Shown here piece after piece: positions 21,741 through 35,056 of a stretch of 64,000 bases of DNA. Source of the stretch: Sipunculus nudus (Eukaryota > Annelida > Sipuncula > Golfingiida > Sipunculidae); contig CM049320.1 of the NCBI GenBank assembly GCA_026874595.1, forward strand, positions 16,692,988 through 16,756,987, given 5' to 3'. The first letter of the stretch is position 1. Each line of letters opens with the position of its first letter. The translations under genes and the position numbers were made by a program. Under the pieces are notes generated by a model. The model ran no database searches, was not told where the DNA came from, and worked only from the letters and a program-made list of their open reading frames with translations.

Positions 21741-23824
21741 ACAGGTGAAAGAAAGAACAAAAAAGAAGAGTCACCATCAATAACAGTTAGAGAGCGAGAG
21801 CGACATATACGGATATCTTTTTTAGGCAGATCCTAATATAACGTACCATTTAAAGCCTTATCGATCAATTTCAACGCAACCTCGTCCAACCATTTAATAA
21901 GGAACATACATCCTACCAAATTACTCTTCGGGCACGGCGGGATCACAAAACCGTTAGTTTACCAGTTCAACCTGCGAAAACGAAGCAGTATCGCCCACTT
22001 CTAACTTGTTCACACGTGGAAAACATAGCCTACCCAGGAGCTCGAGTAAGTATTTGTGATGTACGCCTGTAGTAATGAGAAGCGTTCCCCTGTATATATC
22101 CGCTATCGCCGCCTATTTCTCGGCTCTGCGGCGCTAGATAATTGGTAGCTTGGTGGTGTACGTTTTGCCGGTGCCAGACTTGCCCTTGGTGAAACTGGAT
22201 TAGTGCACTGGCCGAATTATTAGCTAGAAAAACAGCCTATCTATTTCACCGTGTTACGATCCAACTTTAAATTTTTTTATGGTTTCTGACTTTTTTAGGG
22301 TTTCTGACATTTGCAGTTACGGAAATGTACGCCATGTCTGCTTGTTGATACGTTAAGATGACGTTTATAATAAGTCAAGAAATAAACCTGCAAGTGATGC
22401 GACAGTTTGTGGGGAGCACCTTCTTTAGGTTCCCGGATGAACCTGGATGTGTTTTGACTTTGAAAGGTTTATCTATGACATGTAGTTAAGCTTTGCTAGC
22501 TATATGTGAATGGAGATACCAATATAATGAGACGTTTTAGCATTTAGCCTTCCGATTTCATCGGTTTATTTAAAGAAGCGAGGAATAATCCTGTCCTAAC
22601 TTGGAAGCCATTATAACGGTCAGCAGTGTTCTATACTCACAACATTTGACAAAATAAATGTATATTTTATTTATGTAAATTTGCAGAGAGAAGTGTTTAA
22701 TCAGTTTTCAACATACCATTTTCAGATTTCCAGTATGATGTGAATCAGTTCTGTTTTGTAACATTCATGACGATACAATAAGACATTCTGTGCAACCATA
22801 TCCTTCGTTTCCAAGTTGCATAATTGACACATTATTTAGGAAAATATGAAGAAAGTGTCAACTAAATGACAGAGTCATTTTGAAATCTCTGTGCTGAAAA
22901 TTATGCATTAAATTGAAAATAAAGATAGGGGGGAAAAAGTGAAAAAGCTGAAAAACAGGATGGGAGATGGAATATGCACTCGTATCTGGCAGGCAGGAAA
23001 ATTGCTATCCACATTTCTGTATCGATGTAGTATTATTATCATGAGGCTATGGACTTAATAGTGTCGTTATTAAGTTCCAATTTTTAGAAAAAGAAGCATT
23101 CCTTCATTCAAAGGAAAATTAATAAAACACGAAACTGCCTGGTTTAGATTGAATAATATTTTGTCTACAGAGAGCTAAGATTCATTTTATAGCCCTTGAT
23201 ATTTCCATATAACTAACTGATATGGTTATTCTCTGGGTATACATAGGTACTTGCTATACATGTTATATATTATAAAAAATAACCTATTGAATCAATACGA
23301 CTGATTTTGGGACTTAATTCCAATCACTTTAGTCTATACTTGAAGACAAATGTCTGTTAAAAAAAGAAATTAATGGCGATAAATCAAGTTGTATAAATAT
23401 GTTAATGTGATTTAATTTTATAAATTATTATTTTTTTTCTTTCTTGCCGATGCTTGATTTTCACGTGTATGCTTTTTGTTTTCATTATATATGTATATGT
23501 GTACATTCAGTAAAGAAAACATTCCCAGTGTCTTGCAGAGAGACTGTCAGCTAGTATGATGTCCGAAGAAAACAAAGATTAAAGATTGCTTGATCGAAAA
23601 TAAATAACAGTAGCGCCTTCCAAAAGAGAGTCAGCGGAACAGTAAAAGGACACGCTCCACCTCTCGGTCTCTCTGTTGAATAACCTTTATTATGATCAAT
23701 TGCGTAACGGTTTGCTGAGGCTTCTGAAGATAAAACAAACGTTCAATCAGTTTTACCGGTCCAAGCAGTCCGGTCCATTTATTAAAATATCATTAAAAAA
23801 TAATTATTGTTAGTTTATTGTAGT
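21739..23824. other. Non-coding stretch, no gene seen
   Basis: Includes a locally GC-richer segment at about 22.0-22.2 kb without coding signal. No transposon ends recognised. Confidence 0.5.
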
Positions 23825-25310
23825 TTTTAGCTCAGCTGACTGTAAATCAGCTGAGGTACAGGAATGGCGCTTTGTCCGTCGTCCGTCTGGCCGTCCGGTT
23901 GTCCGGTCGCCCGTTAGCAGGGCACAAATCGTAACTGCTGGCCCTAGAAACTTCTAAGCGAATATCCAGGGAGGTCAATAAAAAAATTTCCTTGGAAATC
24001 TGAAATAAGGTCACTGCAACCAATATTCTCCGAGCTATGGAGCTAGAAAATACCTCCAATATCTTGATAATTAATGCATGGATTTTCATGAATCTTGCCT
24101 TGAATATTGACCATGACAAGTTTTGTCTGTTCCCGATAAGTGGTGGCGCCACCTGTATTTTTTGTTAATTTTACAAATATTTGTCTTTTTTTTATTTTAA
24201 AATGACAATAATCATGTCAGTATCACAGCTGTGATAACATCTAGTGTCCAAAACCCTTGTGTGTTTATTGATCACATGTGGATACCCTATAGAAATCACC
24301 CTGTTTGTCTGTCTTTCTGTTCATCCGTCCACCCACACAAATTGGTTTCCAGATGATAACTCCAGGCTGGATTGACACATGGATTTCAAACTTGACTTAC
24401 ATATGGCCCACCACTAAAGCAAAAACCTATATGATTCTGGTGTCACAAGGTCAAAGGTCACAGTAACAGGACTCACTTATTCAAAAAGATTATGGGTGCA
24501 TTTTAGACTTAGCTTTTCATCCCAAACTTTCTGACTTGCCAGTATAGGGAGAGCATAAATGAATTTGGGGTCACAAGGTTAAAGGTCAAGGTCACAGGGA
24601 CCATCTCTTCACAATTTAGTTTCCAGGTGAAAACAGTAGTTTGACATATTGGTTTCAAACTCATCTTTTATATGGCTCATCACTAAAGAAAGAACTGTGT
24701 TGATTTTGGGGTCCAACGGTTAAAGGTCAAGGTCACAGGACTCATTTCTTTAAAAAGAATGTAATGCATTTGAAGCCAAACTTTTCAACGCAAACCTTCC
24801 ACCTTCAAGATATTGCTAACCTGCCAGTAGGGGATGATTCTGTTCGATTTTGAGGTCATAGGGTCAAAGGTCAAGGTCACAGGGCCAATCCATTTTTACA
24901 AATTTGTTTATGGATGATAGTTCTGCTTTGGTTAGACAGACTGGCTTCAAACTTGATTTAATAATGACCAACCACTTAAGTAGATTCTTTTTGATTTTCA
25001 GGGTCATAATCAAAGTTGAAGTTCACAGGAGCAACATTTTTAAAAAGATTGTGGATGCACTGTAAATCAAACTATTCATCCCGAACTGCCCATATTTCAC
25101 ACATGCCTTACTTGCCCAAAGTGAGGAAATCTGTTGATTTTGAGGTTACCTGGTCAGAGGTCAAGGTCACTTTTTGAAGAGATTGTTACAATAATCTAAA
25201 TACTGCAAGTTCAAGGATAATAAGTGTTACGATTTTTCGGTCACAAGGTCATTGATTAAGGTCACAGGACTGTCATTCTAAAAAATTCTTTAAAAAATTC
25301 ACATCAGCGT
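23825..25310 (+). mobile_element. AGCTCAGCTGAC-type long dispersed repeat with AGGTCA array, copy 1
   Basis: Begins TTTTTAGCTCAGCTGACTG with a perfect 9-bp hairpin (CTCAGCTGA / TCAGCTGAG), followed by a CCGTCCG-rich stretch and a head block (GGGCACAAATCGTAAC, AGGGAGGTC, GGTGGCGCCACCTGT). The body is built of ~140-150-bp units each containing versions of AGGTCAAAGGTCAAGGTCAC (near 24449, 24577, 24718, 24860, 25152, 25250). The same layout recurs at 53586-55170. I associate this repeat style with mollusc genomes. No coding capacity is visible; a 101-residue minus frame in the head block is incidental. Confidence 0.8.
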
Positions 25311-26569
25311 CGAGATCCATCTGTCATTTTTTTATTCTGCTTTTATTCTACATTTTTTTTAATCAAATGTTTAACAAACTGAAAATCACAGCAAACCATG
25401 CAATGAATGTAATATTATAATCTTCATGTATACATGAATCGCAAAACCTGGGTTTGATTTCTTAATGAAGTTTCGTGCGAATATAGACCTTGCCTTATTT
25501 GTTATTAAAAGTTGTTATCAAACATGATGAATGTAATTATATAAAATAAACAAAAAGTTATCGATGATTGGGCCGTTCTGTTTGCTGGAGCATGTTCCAT
25601 CTCAATAACTATAGACAGTTAGACATTGTATAAAGATAAACAATTTTCATCGATGTCATCATGTAGTTTATACTACATTGTCATACATAAATGCTAGCTG
25701 CACCCGTGGATAATCCATGGCTCTATCTGATGCATATTTTTGTAATGAGCTGACAGGAACTAAACGACGCTTTTTTTTAATCCTAAGGTTTTTGCAGGAA
25801 CCTCTGTCATGTGTTTCACTTTTATATTATAAAGATTATTTCTGCTAGAATTCTCAAGGAACACCCTCCCCAAAAATATCAACATAGAAAGAAAAAAAAT
25901 TTATTCAATTCCAGAAATAACACAAACAAATGAATTTTGGATAGAGACGTGAGGCATATACAGGGTGTACGAAATTTTAAGTGAGAAGTTTTTTTTCTGA
26001 AAAACAACAGAGGTCCGACAGCTTCATTTCTTCGGAAATATCGTAGATATAACGATCATATAAAGAAGCCATGAAAAAAAAAATGAAATTATATGAAAGA
26101 TGCTTTGTATTAGTTGAAGCTCAGGCGACATCGTGAAACATGATGTTTATTCAGTGTATTCAGTGGAGGGTATAGTTTAAGGCATGTTAACAGACACGTG
26201 CGTTATTTGTATACACATGCGTATGTAGTTGTAGGCTCTTGTACGCGAAACGTATAGCTGCCGATGTGACACTTTAAGATAGGCCTAGAAAAATATATTC
26301 CAACAGTTTTAATTTTTGGTTTAAGTACTGTTAATTTTCATGGAATAAGCAGGTCTGATGCAAAATTTACAACTCTCCTAGACAAAAGGAAAGTAGGTTG
26401 GAATATTTCAGCAAATAAACGCAAAATGTAATATACAGATTTTGCTGAAAAGAAATAGAGAGGTAGAGATAAAGCGCATCCGTAATTCATTACATATTCG
26501 GAGGTAATCGGATTCACTTTAATTTATTTTTTTATTAAGTGCCATAATCAAAATTCCATAAAGGAATAA
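25311..26569. other. Non-coding stretch, no gene seen
   Basis: AT-rich sequence with short homopolymer tracts, no supported frames or repeats. Confidence 0.5.
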
Positions 26570-26579
26570 TTATAAGGGG

Positions 26580-27400
26580 CTATCCTTTTGTCCCCGAGTA
26601 GAAGCCGCCCATTCGTATGCAGTTGTTCTGCCACTCGCCTGGTGAACCCGTGCTTCTGAACCATGACAATATTTTACAGGAAACGTGCACGTATGAACGA
26701 ACGAATGATTAGTAGATTCCCCGAGAGATTGAGGACCCTTTGAAGTGTGTGTGAAACGCCCCCAGGCTTCCTTTTGAAAAAAAAAAACTTAAAAAAAAAC
26801 ATAAATCGGCCTAACTATTAAAACAATGGTTATCATTAAAAGATACTTCTGAAAGAATACAAATCAACATACCTGTAAACCTATAAAACGGTAATCGCAT
26901 AAAGGGTCTCAGCTCTTTGTGTCCATTCGACGGAAATGTGCTCCCTATTAAAAGATTCATGTGGACATGTGTTCCGCGTTTGAATTGAAAATCTGTCCTT
27001 CCTTTAGACAGTTTAAAATCCCTTCACAGGCGATTTAATGGAAATTGGCTTCAATTGGGACTACAGGTCGCCTCCTAAAAAAGCGTGACAGGCGAAAAAT
27101 GTTTTGCTGAACATTTGTAGAGGGTTAGGGTGAAGACATATAAATAGTCCATTTCATTTTTGGAGGTCATAAGGATCACCAAAATATATATTTTCTTCCT
27201 TTGTCCCTCTGTGGAAGCCACCCATTCTAATTTTTTTTCTGCCACTCGCAAGGTGAACTCGCGTCACTGATGCATGACTGTGTTCACACATGAAACGCAT
27301 ACACGTGAACCCATGGCTGATCTTAAAGGAGATTCTGGTGGAGGTCTGTACGCCCTGACTACAGATTCTAGTTTGTTATCAATTAAAAGATGTACTGTTG
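26580..27400. repeat. Diverged duplicate blocks ~614 bp apart
   Basis: Segments 26580-26698 and 27194-27310 align over about 115 bases: CCTTTTGTCCC / CCTTTGTCCC, GAAGCC(G/A)CCCATTC, TCTGCCACTCGC, GGTGAAC and an ACGTGAAC/ACGTATGAAC end. They could be two copies of one element or an old tandem duplication. No function can be assigned. Confidence 0.55.
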
Positions 27401-29496
27401 ATATCTTTTTCATGTTTCACCGTCCCTACAGACAATGAATCTTAACAAATATGTGTCACGCATACCTGATAAGTTTATATTAGGTTCCGTCACAACATTT
27501 TTGCTGATTTTGTGCTGATATTTACATGATCTGTTTTTTTTTTTTTTTGGTTCCGTAACAACAGAATAAGTTAATTAGGCCTAATCTGTCATCGGGGTTA
27601 ATGTTTTCCACATGTACTCCGAGACTGACAAGTTGTATCATGAATAAAACTTAATATGCACAATAACGAGGAAAATTGAGCGGGCCCGGAAACCTATTTG
27701 TACCGCCTAAAAATTCCACACGGAGGTATTGCTAATGACACATCATTAAGCCCATTTTCATTTCTACACTGGCTATCCCGTTGTTAAAAGGATGTTATTT
27801 GAAATAATAATCCTTGTTTATACGTTACTTTAATCTCCCTTTTGTACCTGCTAGGGCATATTTGGTGTATCCTAAAAATGTTGATAGTAAAATCTTAAAA
27901 TAAAGTTTGAAAATATTGTAATAGGGGGCATTCAGTATTGCTTGTCAAAAGTGTTGATGACCTGAGACAACAGTGGGGAAACCTCAATAAGGATTAAAAC
28001 AAAAACTAATATTTTTTAATAAAAGTTAAAAATTAGCCCAGTCATTATCCGACTTTTTTAACCTTTAATTCCAATATAAGAAAACGCTCCTTTAAGTATT
28101 CTTCAGTCTTTAACTTTAAACTTTATATCAGCCCTTTCAGTAAATGACTGCCTTATTTTAAATTTGGCAATACTCTGAAATGTGACATTTATTTATTTAC
28201 ATTCTGAAAGGATATGCTTTACATTATGTCTACCTGCGATTATGCATTTTACCACCTGTTGGCTTTATTATACTTGCTTTAACGTTACGTACTAATAAAA
28301 ATCGATTTGTTTGTGCTTACTGTATATAATTTGATTGCAGCATGTTTAATCATTATTTTGACAGTGTATACTGCATGTTTTATATTTAAGTACACGCTGG
28401 ATCTGCTTCCTGCAATGAACAGAAAGGGGAACCATTCAAGTTAATCATATAAAACTGCGAACAAATTTATTTCAGATTACTTGTTTAAAAGCCCTTTCAC
28501 TTCTCTGAAGTCGTTATTTTGCCGCTTGATTAAAAGGATATTCCCTAACGAATCACGGGATTGTCAGTTTATTTGTGGTTTTTCGAAATATGGAGCTTTA
28601 CTCAATTTTGTGGGCGTTTCCTACTTCCTCACCGAAACAAGTTCCATTTATTGGACAACGCTCGTATTTCATACTTGCAAAGCCATTTGTTTATTCACCC
28701 ATATAGGCATAGGCATGTAAAATGGAGAAAGCCTTTCAAATTATTTAGACGCTTTTATTTAGAGTATTTTGCAGAATCACTTTAACATTCAAGGAGTTAA
28801 AGCTTTTATCCTAAACAAATTATTTACTTAAAGCGATAACATTGTATTAACATTTATGAATTTAGCAAAGAATAAACATGATACCGGCTTTTGTGGTCTA
28901 TGAGGTAGAACACATGACTGAAATGGATCGTGATTTCGAATATCAACCGAGGAGCGGTGAGATTTTACCCCTCCTAGGGTGAGCGTTCTGCAGGTGTAAT
29001 ATGGAGATTGTACCAAGCAGTCGTGTTCACTCACAAACGACTGCGCCTTTCGGGGGTGTCTCTGTATTATGACCCCGCAAATGGGGATGGCATACACCCA
29101 GGACCCGCAGGAGTGGTGCACCGAGCCTAGCTGACGCCAGGTTTATCGAGTGTAAGTCCCTGTTATGTTGCGCGTAACCTTAATAGAAATCTGTACATAC
29201 TACTTAGTCAAGCAAGCGTTTACCTCCACCAAGAATATCTTTGAATAATTATAAGAACGATATCGGGTATCTGGTACCATTTCTGGTCAGAAGAGTTAAC
29301 AAGGGTAGGAAAGCTAGTTTCAAACAATTCTTGTTACGCTTCAGTGCTGTCTTATTTCGTGTTATTACTTTGCGAATTAAAAGTGTTTTCCGAATGTGTA
29401 ATTTTCCATATGAACCTACCTTCAGTCTCGTTTAATGCACTTAACTAGTCACAGGCAATACGTTGAAATACAAGTAGGCAGGCCAGAAGTAACGGG

Positions 29497-29498
<2 letters not shown>
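27401..29498. other. Non-coding stretch, no gene seen
   Basis: Contains a T-run at about 27534-27548. The interval 28880-29120 is somewhat GC-richer with a weak tRNA-promoter-like pair of boxes, but not enough to call a SINE. No coding signal. Confidence 0.45.

Positions 29499-29578
<80 letters not shown>
29499..29578. repeat. (TA)n microsatellite
   Basis: About 80 bases of TA dinucleotide with one TTTA interruption. The Tyr-Ile reading frames across it are artefacts. Confidence 0.97.
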
Positions 29579-29579
<1 letters not shown>

Positions 29580-31284
29580 TACGAAATTCGGTCCAACACC
29601 AAAAAATCGTGATGGTCTGGTGATGTGATACCAATATCAGGAGCATTTTCCGAAATTCAGCTGATTGGCATTGGAACTACGCCACTCCCGATTTGTTGAT
29701 CATATTACGCGAATTTTATAACCCACCCATGCACCAGACAACCTTCAAGCAACATGTTTTGAATCGGGCCCTCGGAACCACGGCATCAGACTTCATCAAA
29801 ATTTCGCTGGGCCCGATGAGCCGGATTTTAACATGCCCAGTTTGCACGTTGTCAAGTATACCAGTCGGTTACACACTAAATTGGAACTGGTTGTTGCAAT
29901 CTTGACCATCAGAATTTTATCCCAAATCCTGCCGAATCTCCGTAAATCGAGCGATTGGACTTTGGCATTCGCGAATATTGATGTGCAATTAACTAAGCAT
30001 ACTGTAATTATAATATTTTCATCTCAGGGTAATGTAATATTCATCAGCTGGATGCAAAAACCTATAAATCTACATACCATTGTAGTAAATAGTGATGAAT
30101 GCCCAATTAAATAAATCTTCCCAATGAAATACTTATATTAAGATATCGGAGAACTGGAATTCCTTTCATAGTGAAGAAAAGCGTAGATCACATCTTTGAA
30201 AAAAATGCTGTAAAAATCAAAGTGTTTATCAAAGTGAGATAAATAGAATTGGAAAACGTTAATGAACATCACAATATCAAGCCCGTGAAAAAAAATCAAG
30301 AATTCACCATATGATCTCACGCTTCCTGCGCAAGACGCCATTAAACAGTGGGCACATTACTCCCATTTTCACCGTAACTGTCCATTTATCCCTTAGGAAG
30401 GGCTATTTTACAGTAGGCTGGTCGTGTTCCTGCGTCGTTTGCGTCATTATTTTTCCATCAGGGCGATCTTAATACCAGTCGCTCCGGGCAATGCTTGGGC
30501 AAAACTGATGGTGTTTGGTAGATAAAACACAACTCGGGTAATTACCCGGATGTCTCTACCATGACTCGGCATTCTGCCATGAATCTACCATTACGCCGAG
30601 GGACCATTGTGTGAAATGTTTTCTATCGAGGCGGGATATCACTATTACCGAAGAGACTCGGATAGCAACCTCACGGGTGACTAAATACAGTGTTGCATCC
30701 ACAAGTACCCAATCTCTCTACAGATTACCAAGCCAATTAACACGACAGGAAAAAAGATATCCTTTCATTGAATTAGACAGAGGCAACCTGAGGCGTACGT
30801 TTGTAACATGATATTTTTGAAGCCCACTTAATGATGCTAACCGGTGTTCCAGCCGTAAACAGATAGCTGTACCTCTGTTCGTAACAAAGTCACAATTAAT
30901 TTACCAGAATCCCTGCTGTGCTGTTTTTCAAGTATCCTAGCTAGATCAAGTTTGACATAATACATTGTGATGCACTCAGGAAATTCCAAATAGAAACCAT
31001 GTCCTGTTCTGCCAACCGATACATTTTAATGACAAAAGCTCAGATTTAGATATTACACGGTCACTATTACAACAAAAGCGTCACTCTGATTAAATAGGAA
31101 TAAATTCAAATAGAATCTTGGTTGTGATTTTGTTGTTTTAATTTATGGAGTTTACTTGTTTTCACTGAATTCTGTAATTAATTAATTGTTTTATATATGA
31201 CACGCTCCATTTTAACCGCTTTAGTTCAAGAAGTTTCTTGCGCGCGCGAGTGTGTGTTTCTGTGCTGGTATTATGTATCATACG
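29579..31284. other. Non-coding stretch, no gene seen
   Basis: Several short frames (60-93 codons) occur but none shows a motif or starts with a supported context. No repeats recognised. Confidence 0.45.
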
Positions 31285-31317
31285 CACACTCAGACACACA
31301 CACACATACACCCTTTT

Positions 31318-31387
<70 letters not shown>

Positions 31388-31408
31388 AGAGAGAGAGAGA
31401 GGGGGGGG
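31285..31408. repeat. Compound (CA)n(TA)n(GA)nG microsatellite
   Basis: CA tracts run into about 45 bases of TA, then GA, then a G-run. This is slipped-strand sequence; overlapping frames on both strands rich in Tyr/Ile/Thr/His are artefacts. Confidence 0.96.
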
Positions 31409-31824
31409 AAGTGTAATTTGACTTCTAAAGCACGGCAGTGAAAAAATTGTTTCATTTCGGGACACTTCTGTCATTGACGTATCTGACAGATAATGTAAGG
31501 AAGGCGTGCATCTATAAAACCCAGGGTGGTTGAAACGAAGTCTAAATGTCGCCGCTGATTTAGAGTCCACTGACCAGTCGTAACATAAGCCTTGTTTTGT
31601 GCGACACTGAGCTGGGTGACCTTTAGAAAGCATATTCCCATTCAGACCATATCATTAAGGGATTTGATGACGTCAAGTGTGTCCAATGCCTTGCACAAGC
31701 TGAATATATTCACTTTTATATTCTATATTTTCCACATGCCTGATTTTAAGTTCATTAGTTGAGGAAATTCGCCATGTTTGCAATTTCAAAGTATTTCTGC
31801 CGACTTCGATCGCTGCGGCCGCTT

Positions 31825-32010
31825 CAGTGTCCGTAAGCCGGGGTTATTTTAGCCATCGGGAGGACAAAAAGTGTCTGTTGTCCTAAAAAGCGGTATGTCC
31901 GCCCGCAAGGGGTTTTAAACATAGTGAAAAGGCTCTGTCGGCCCAAATAGTGTCCTTTAGGCGGGGTGTTCGCCCAAGAGGGATGTCTGCAGCCCGGGGT
32001 TTCACTGTAT
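31825..32010. mobile_element. Possible pogo/Tigger-like MITE relic
   Basis: The right end reads CCGGGGTTTCACTGTATA, whose complement TACAGTGAAACCCCGG matches the TACAGT(A/G)AAACC style of pogo-type transposon ends. The left end has TTCAGTGTCCGTAAGCCGGGG. The centre reuses GTCC/GCCC words. No transposase is encoded. Confidence is limited because the left terminus is degenerate. Confidence 0.45.
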
Positions 32011-32221
32011 ATGATTACCCATTAGAAACGCACGTGGCCATGAAAACAAGACTCGGGGGTATATATATATATTTTCTAAAATATCACTACACAAAATACC
32101 CTGTACCCAGAGACTATCATAAGTTCATTTGATTTTTATTCCTATCGTTCTGCTTTGAATAAATGTTAAAGTTTTTTATTACATGCACTTCCCGATAAAC
32201 GCAGATAATACCTCAGGAGAG

Positions 32222-32530
32222 GAATGCTAAGGAATGCAAGCCTCAATTATATATATGAGGGCGGGTCCCTATTGTTTGATGCTCCCAAAACCGTGTTTGT
32301 GCTTACATATTCGGCTCATATTCCCGGGACCTTTCGTGCATAAGTGACTTTATATTTGTGAAAATTCCTTCATGGCGTCTCTGAACCGGAACTTGTTCAA
32401 GATCTACATTAAATCATATCCTTTCTTTATTGGCCCATTCCCTAAATGCCCTGATAATTTAATTGGACTGTTCATGATCGCATGAGATATGTTGTGAACA
32501 ATCACAAACACGAACAGGGATGAATGCACA
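32222..32530 (+). repeat. Dispersed ~300-bp repeat, family A, copy 2
   Basis: Shares CTAAGGAATGCAAGCCTC, AAACCGTGTTTG, ATTCGGCTCATATT, CGTGCATAAGTGAC, ATTCCTTCATGGCGT, CCTAAATGCCCTGA and a TTGTGAACAATCACAAAC tail with the other two copies. The tail itself is a near-perfect palindrome. Non-coding. Confidence 0.7.
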
Positions 32531-34739
32531 ACCTCCAGGCTCAGGCAAATATGAAATCAAGCTCGGATATGCAAGCATATTGAAACTCAGTTCTATTGAG
32601 CAGATTCTTTTCCCGGAGGATATGGAGTGACCATGTCATATTGATAATTTACGGCACCATACTTGTTGCTCCATGCTAATATTCAGAGATCATTTATTTT
32701 GCAATCTAAAATTCTGGAGCATTTTCTTAGCTATTAAAAACCACCATCATAACCGGATTTTGTAAGGTTTAATTTGAGTTCTGCAAGGATGACAAATAGA
32801 TAAAAAGCGTATTAATAGTTAAGGGTAATGATCTGCTAAACGGAGTCACTGGATACCCGCAGTAATGGTTATACAGAATAAATTTACGACATTAATCTTA
32901 TGATGGAAAATTGTGATAATGATGCAAAGATAAAAACACTCATAAGTTAATGTATTATTTATATATGTATAATTTTGCATTGTCGTTATGGCATGCAATG
33001 TTCTGTTATTTAACATAAAATGATTATACCTAGTTAACTTCTAGACCAGGATTGAGCTTAATTTGAGTTATTTATGAGCAGTGTAGATAAGATAAGAAAA
33101 ATGAAACTGATGAACCTGCACTTGTCTATTTACTTTCTTCTTGTTATGTTGTATTTTAAGTTTCCATTTAACATAGATTGAAAACGGCCCACCTGTGTCT
33201 GTTAACCATAATAAGGCCAGGTGACCGGAGGTCCGATTTTGCGCAAGCGCGACGGATTCAAAACAAGGAGCAGCCCAAACATGAAAGTGCACGGTTGTGA
33301 AACACCAGTTGTAAGCCTGAAACGAAACGGAAAACGCTGGTGGCGATCGCGCTATGTTTATGACGCACAAGTGATCGCGCCCGGTCCACTCCTTTTCGCA
33401 TTCGTGTAAAGGAGTAAGCCAAGTCTTTCAGTACATTATTTTGGCAGGTATCATTTTATTTCAATGAGAAGACACTATTTTTCTTGTTAATTCAACATAC
33501 TTTGTACGTGATGAGGTCTTTTAAATGTTTTACTGTCTACTGAGGTACTTATGTATAGTATAAACTCTTTCTTTTCCCATCTGAAGTCCATCCTAGGAAA
33601 ACTGACATGTTTGGCGGATTACAGGGTATGTGTATAAATAACCTCTTAACTTCTGGAGGAGACTAAAGTATCACAAATGCTTGTCCATCCTCGTTTCCTA
33701 TGTTTTAAATATATATAAACCAGGAATATATTACATAATTTCAACTGATTACTTCAATCTGTGTTTAAAGGCAATATATTATTGGCGTTAGTGGTGTTGT
33801 GCGCTATGTGAGTACTGACTAGTTTGGACTTGTTTACGGGAGAATTTATTTATAAATGATGAGAGATACAGCAAATACAGAATTGAAAGATCTCTCCCTT
33901 TGAGGCAGTTTTGGGGAAGACCTCTATAGCCAAGATGTAGAACTTGTGATATCAAAAATGACAGCCAAAGACTGATCGGTATTTTCCTCTGAAGAACCTG
34001 GCTTTTCCACAAGGAGACGTAAAGGGGGAGCCAAAGAAAAGCTTAGCGAGACGCACAGCAACCCGGGTCAATAATTCCGTCCTTGTTTTAACTCAGCGAC
34101 GTATAAAATAGACATAAAAACACCATGGCTGCTGTGACCGCCTTTGTTATTCTCCACTAAAAGCTTACTGTATTATAAGGCAAAAAAAAATTTGAGTTCT
34201 CAGGAACCGCTGGCGTCAATTTTAACCCCCCACATCAAACATTTTATTTTTATTTTCAATAGAAACCTCCGCATTTTGAGCTTTAGCCATTCGGGCATTT
34301 CTTTCAAGAAGATAAAATAATACAATTTTGATCAGATTTCCTTTGTTATGTAGTGCTTTTTACCTGTTTAGCAAAACGATTCTGTTATTATCATGCTTTA
34401 TCCTGATCGTATGACACTTTTTTTCGAAACATACAAAGAAAGGTAAAAACAAATCGCCCTAGCGCACCGATTTATGAAAAAAAAATGCCTGAGAACCGAA
34501 ACTTTTTTTCTAACTTTTTTATTTCAATTTTTTTTTCAGACTGTATGTGTTTTCATAGCATCCAGCATCTTAAAAGTAACGTCAGACTCATGTTATCAAC
34601 TGGGAGCTAAGTTGATAAGTATCTTTATGGCCTTCATAGCTATCATCTGTGTTTTGCTACATCTGTTGTTAAAAGAATACTAGTATTACTAAAAGACATC
34701 ACAACATTGGTCCCTTAAATTTTAAATTGGTTATTTTTT
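32531..34739. other. Non-coding stretch, no gene seen
   Basis: A locally GC-rich, CpG-containing segment lies at about 33.2-33.4 kb, but no supported exon is seen. A 69-codon hydrophobic frame at 34474 starts in an A/T-rich tract and is judged chance. Confidence 0.45.
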
Positions 34740-34844
34740 TCCACAATTATGAATAAGTGAATGGAAGAATTGAGAAAATTGTACAGAGTACAAGACCATA
34801 AGACTGGTTTTTACATTTCACGTCCATATATTCGTTTATATTGT

Positions 34845-35043
34845 CTATGTTATGTTGTGTAAGTGGTTCTGTTTTCTTTCATATCCTAGCATTGTTTCTC
34901 TTTCTGTTCGTGTGAGCCTTTCACATAGTTTAACACAGATGTGGGATATCACTTTGTCCCAAAACGGTCTTTGTTTCACACAGTTAAAGAATAAATGTTC
35001 GACAAATTCTACTTCATTGCAATAGAAACATCTGTTTGTGTCA
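34845..35043 (-). pseudogene. LINE ORF2 C-terminal zinc knuckle fragment
   Basis: ADTNRCFYCNEVEFVEHLFF followed by NC is a Cys-x2-Cys-x8-His-x4-Cys knuckle like that of the younger LINE (CTFCKREQEQLTHLFWSC). It directly continues the ILLQT residues on the far side of the nested repeat, restoring a normal LINE order (NIFPTRILLQTGVADTNRC). This shows that the repeat inserted into an existing LINE. Confidence 0.85.
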
Positions 35044-35056
35044 GCCACACCAGTTT

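Noticed and set aside
28880-29120. Possible tRNA-derived SINE (TGGTCTATGAGG as A box, GATTTCGAATATC as B box)
   Set aside because: B box is a poor match and the body is not recognisable; evidence is too weak for a feature.
31162-31633. ~100-residue frames with Tyr-Ile and Cys-Val runs
   Set aside because: Translation of the CA/TA/GA microsatellite on both strands.
34474-34683. Small hydrophobic, membrane-like 69-codon frame
   Set aside because: Hydrophobicity follows from T-rich DNA; no neighbouring exon, no similarity recognised, length within chance.
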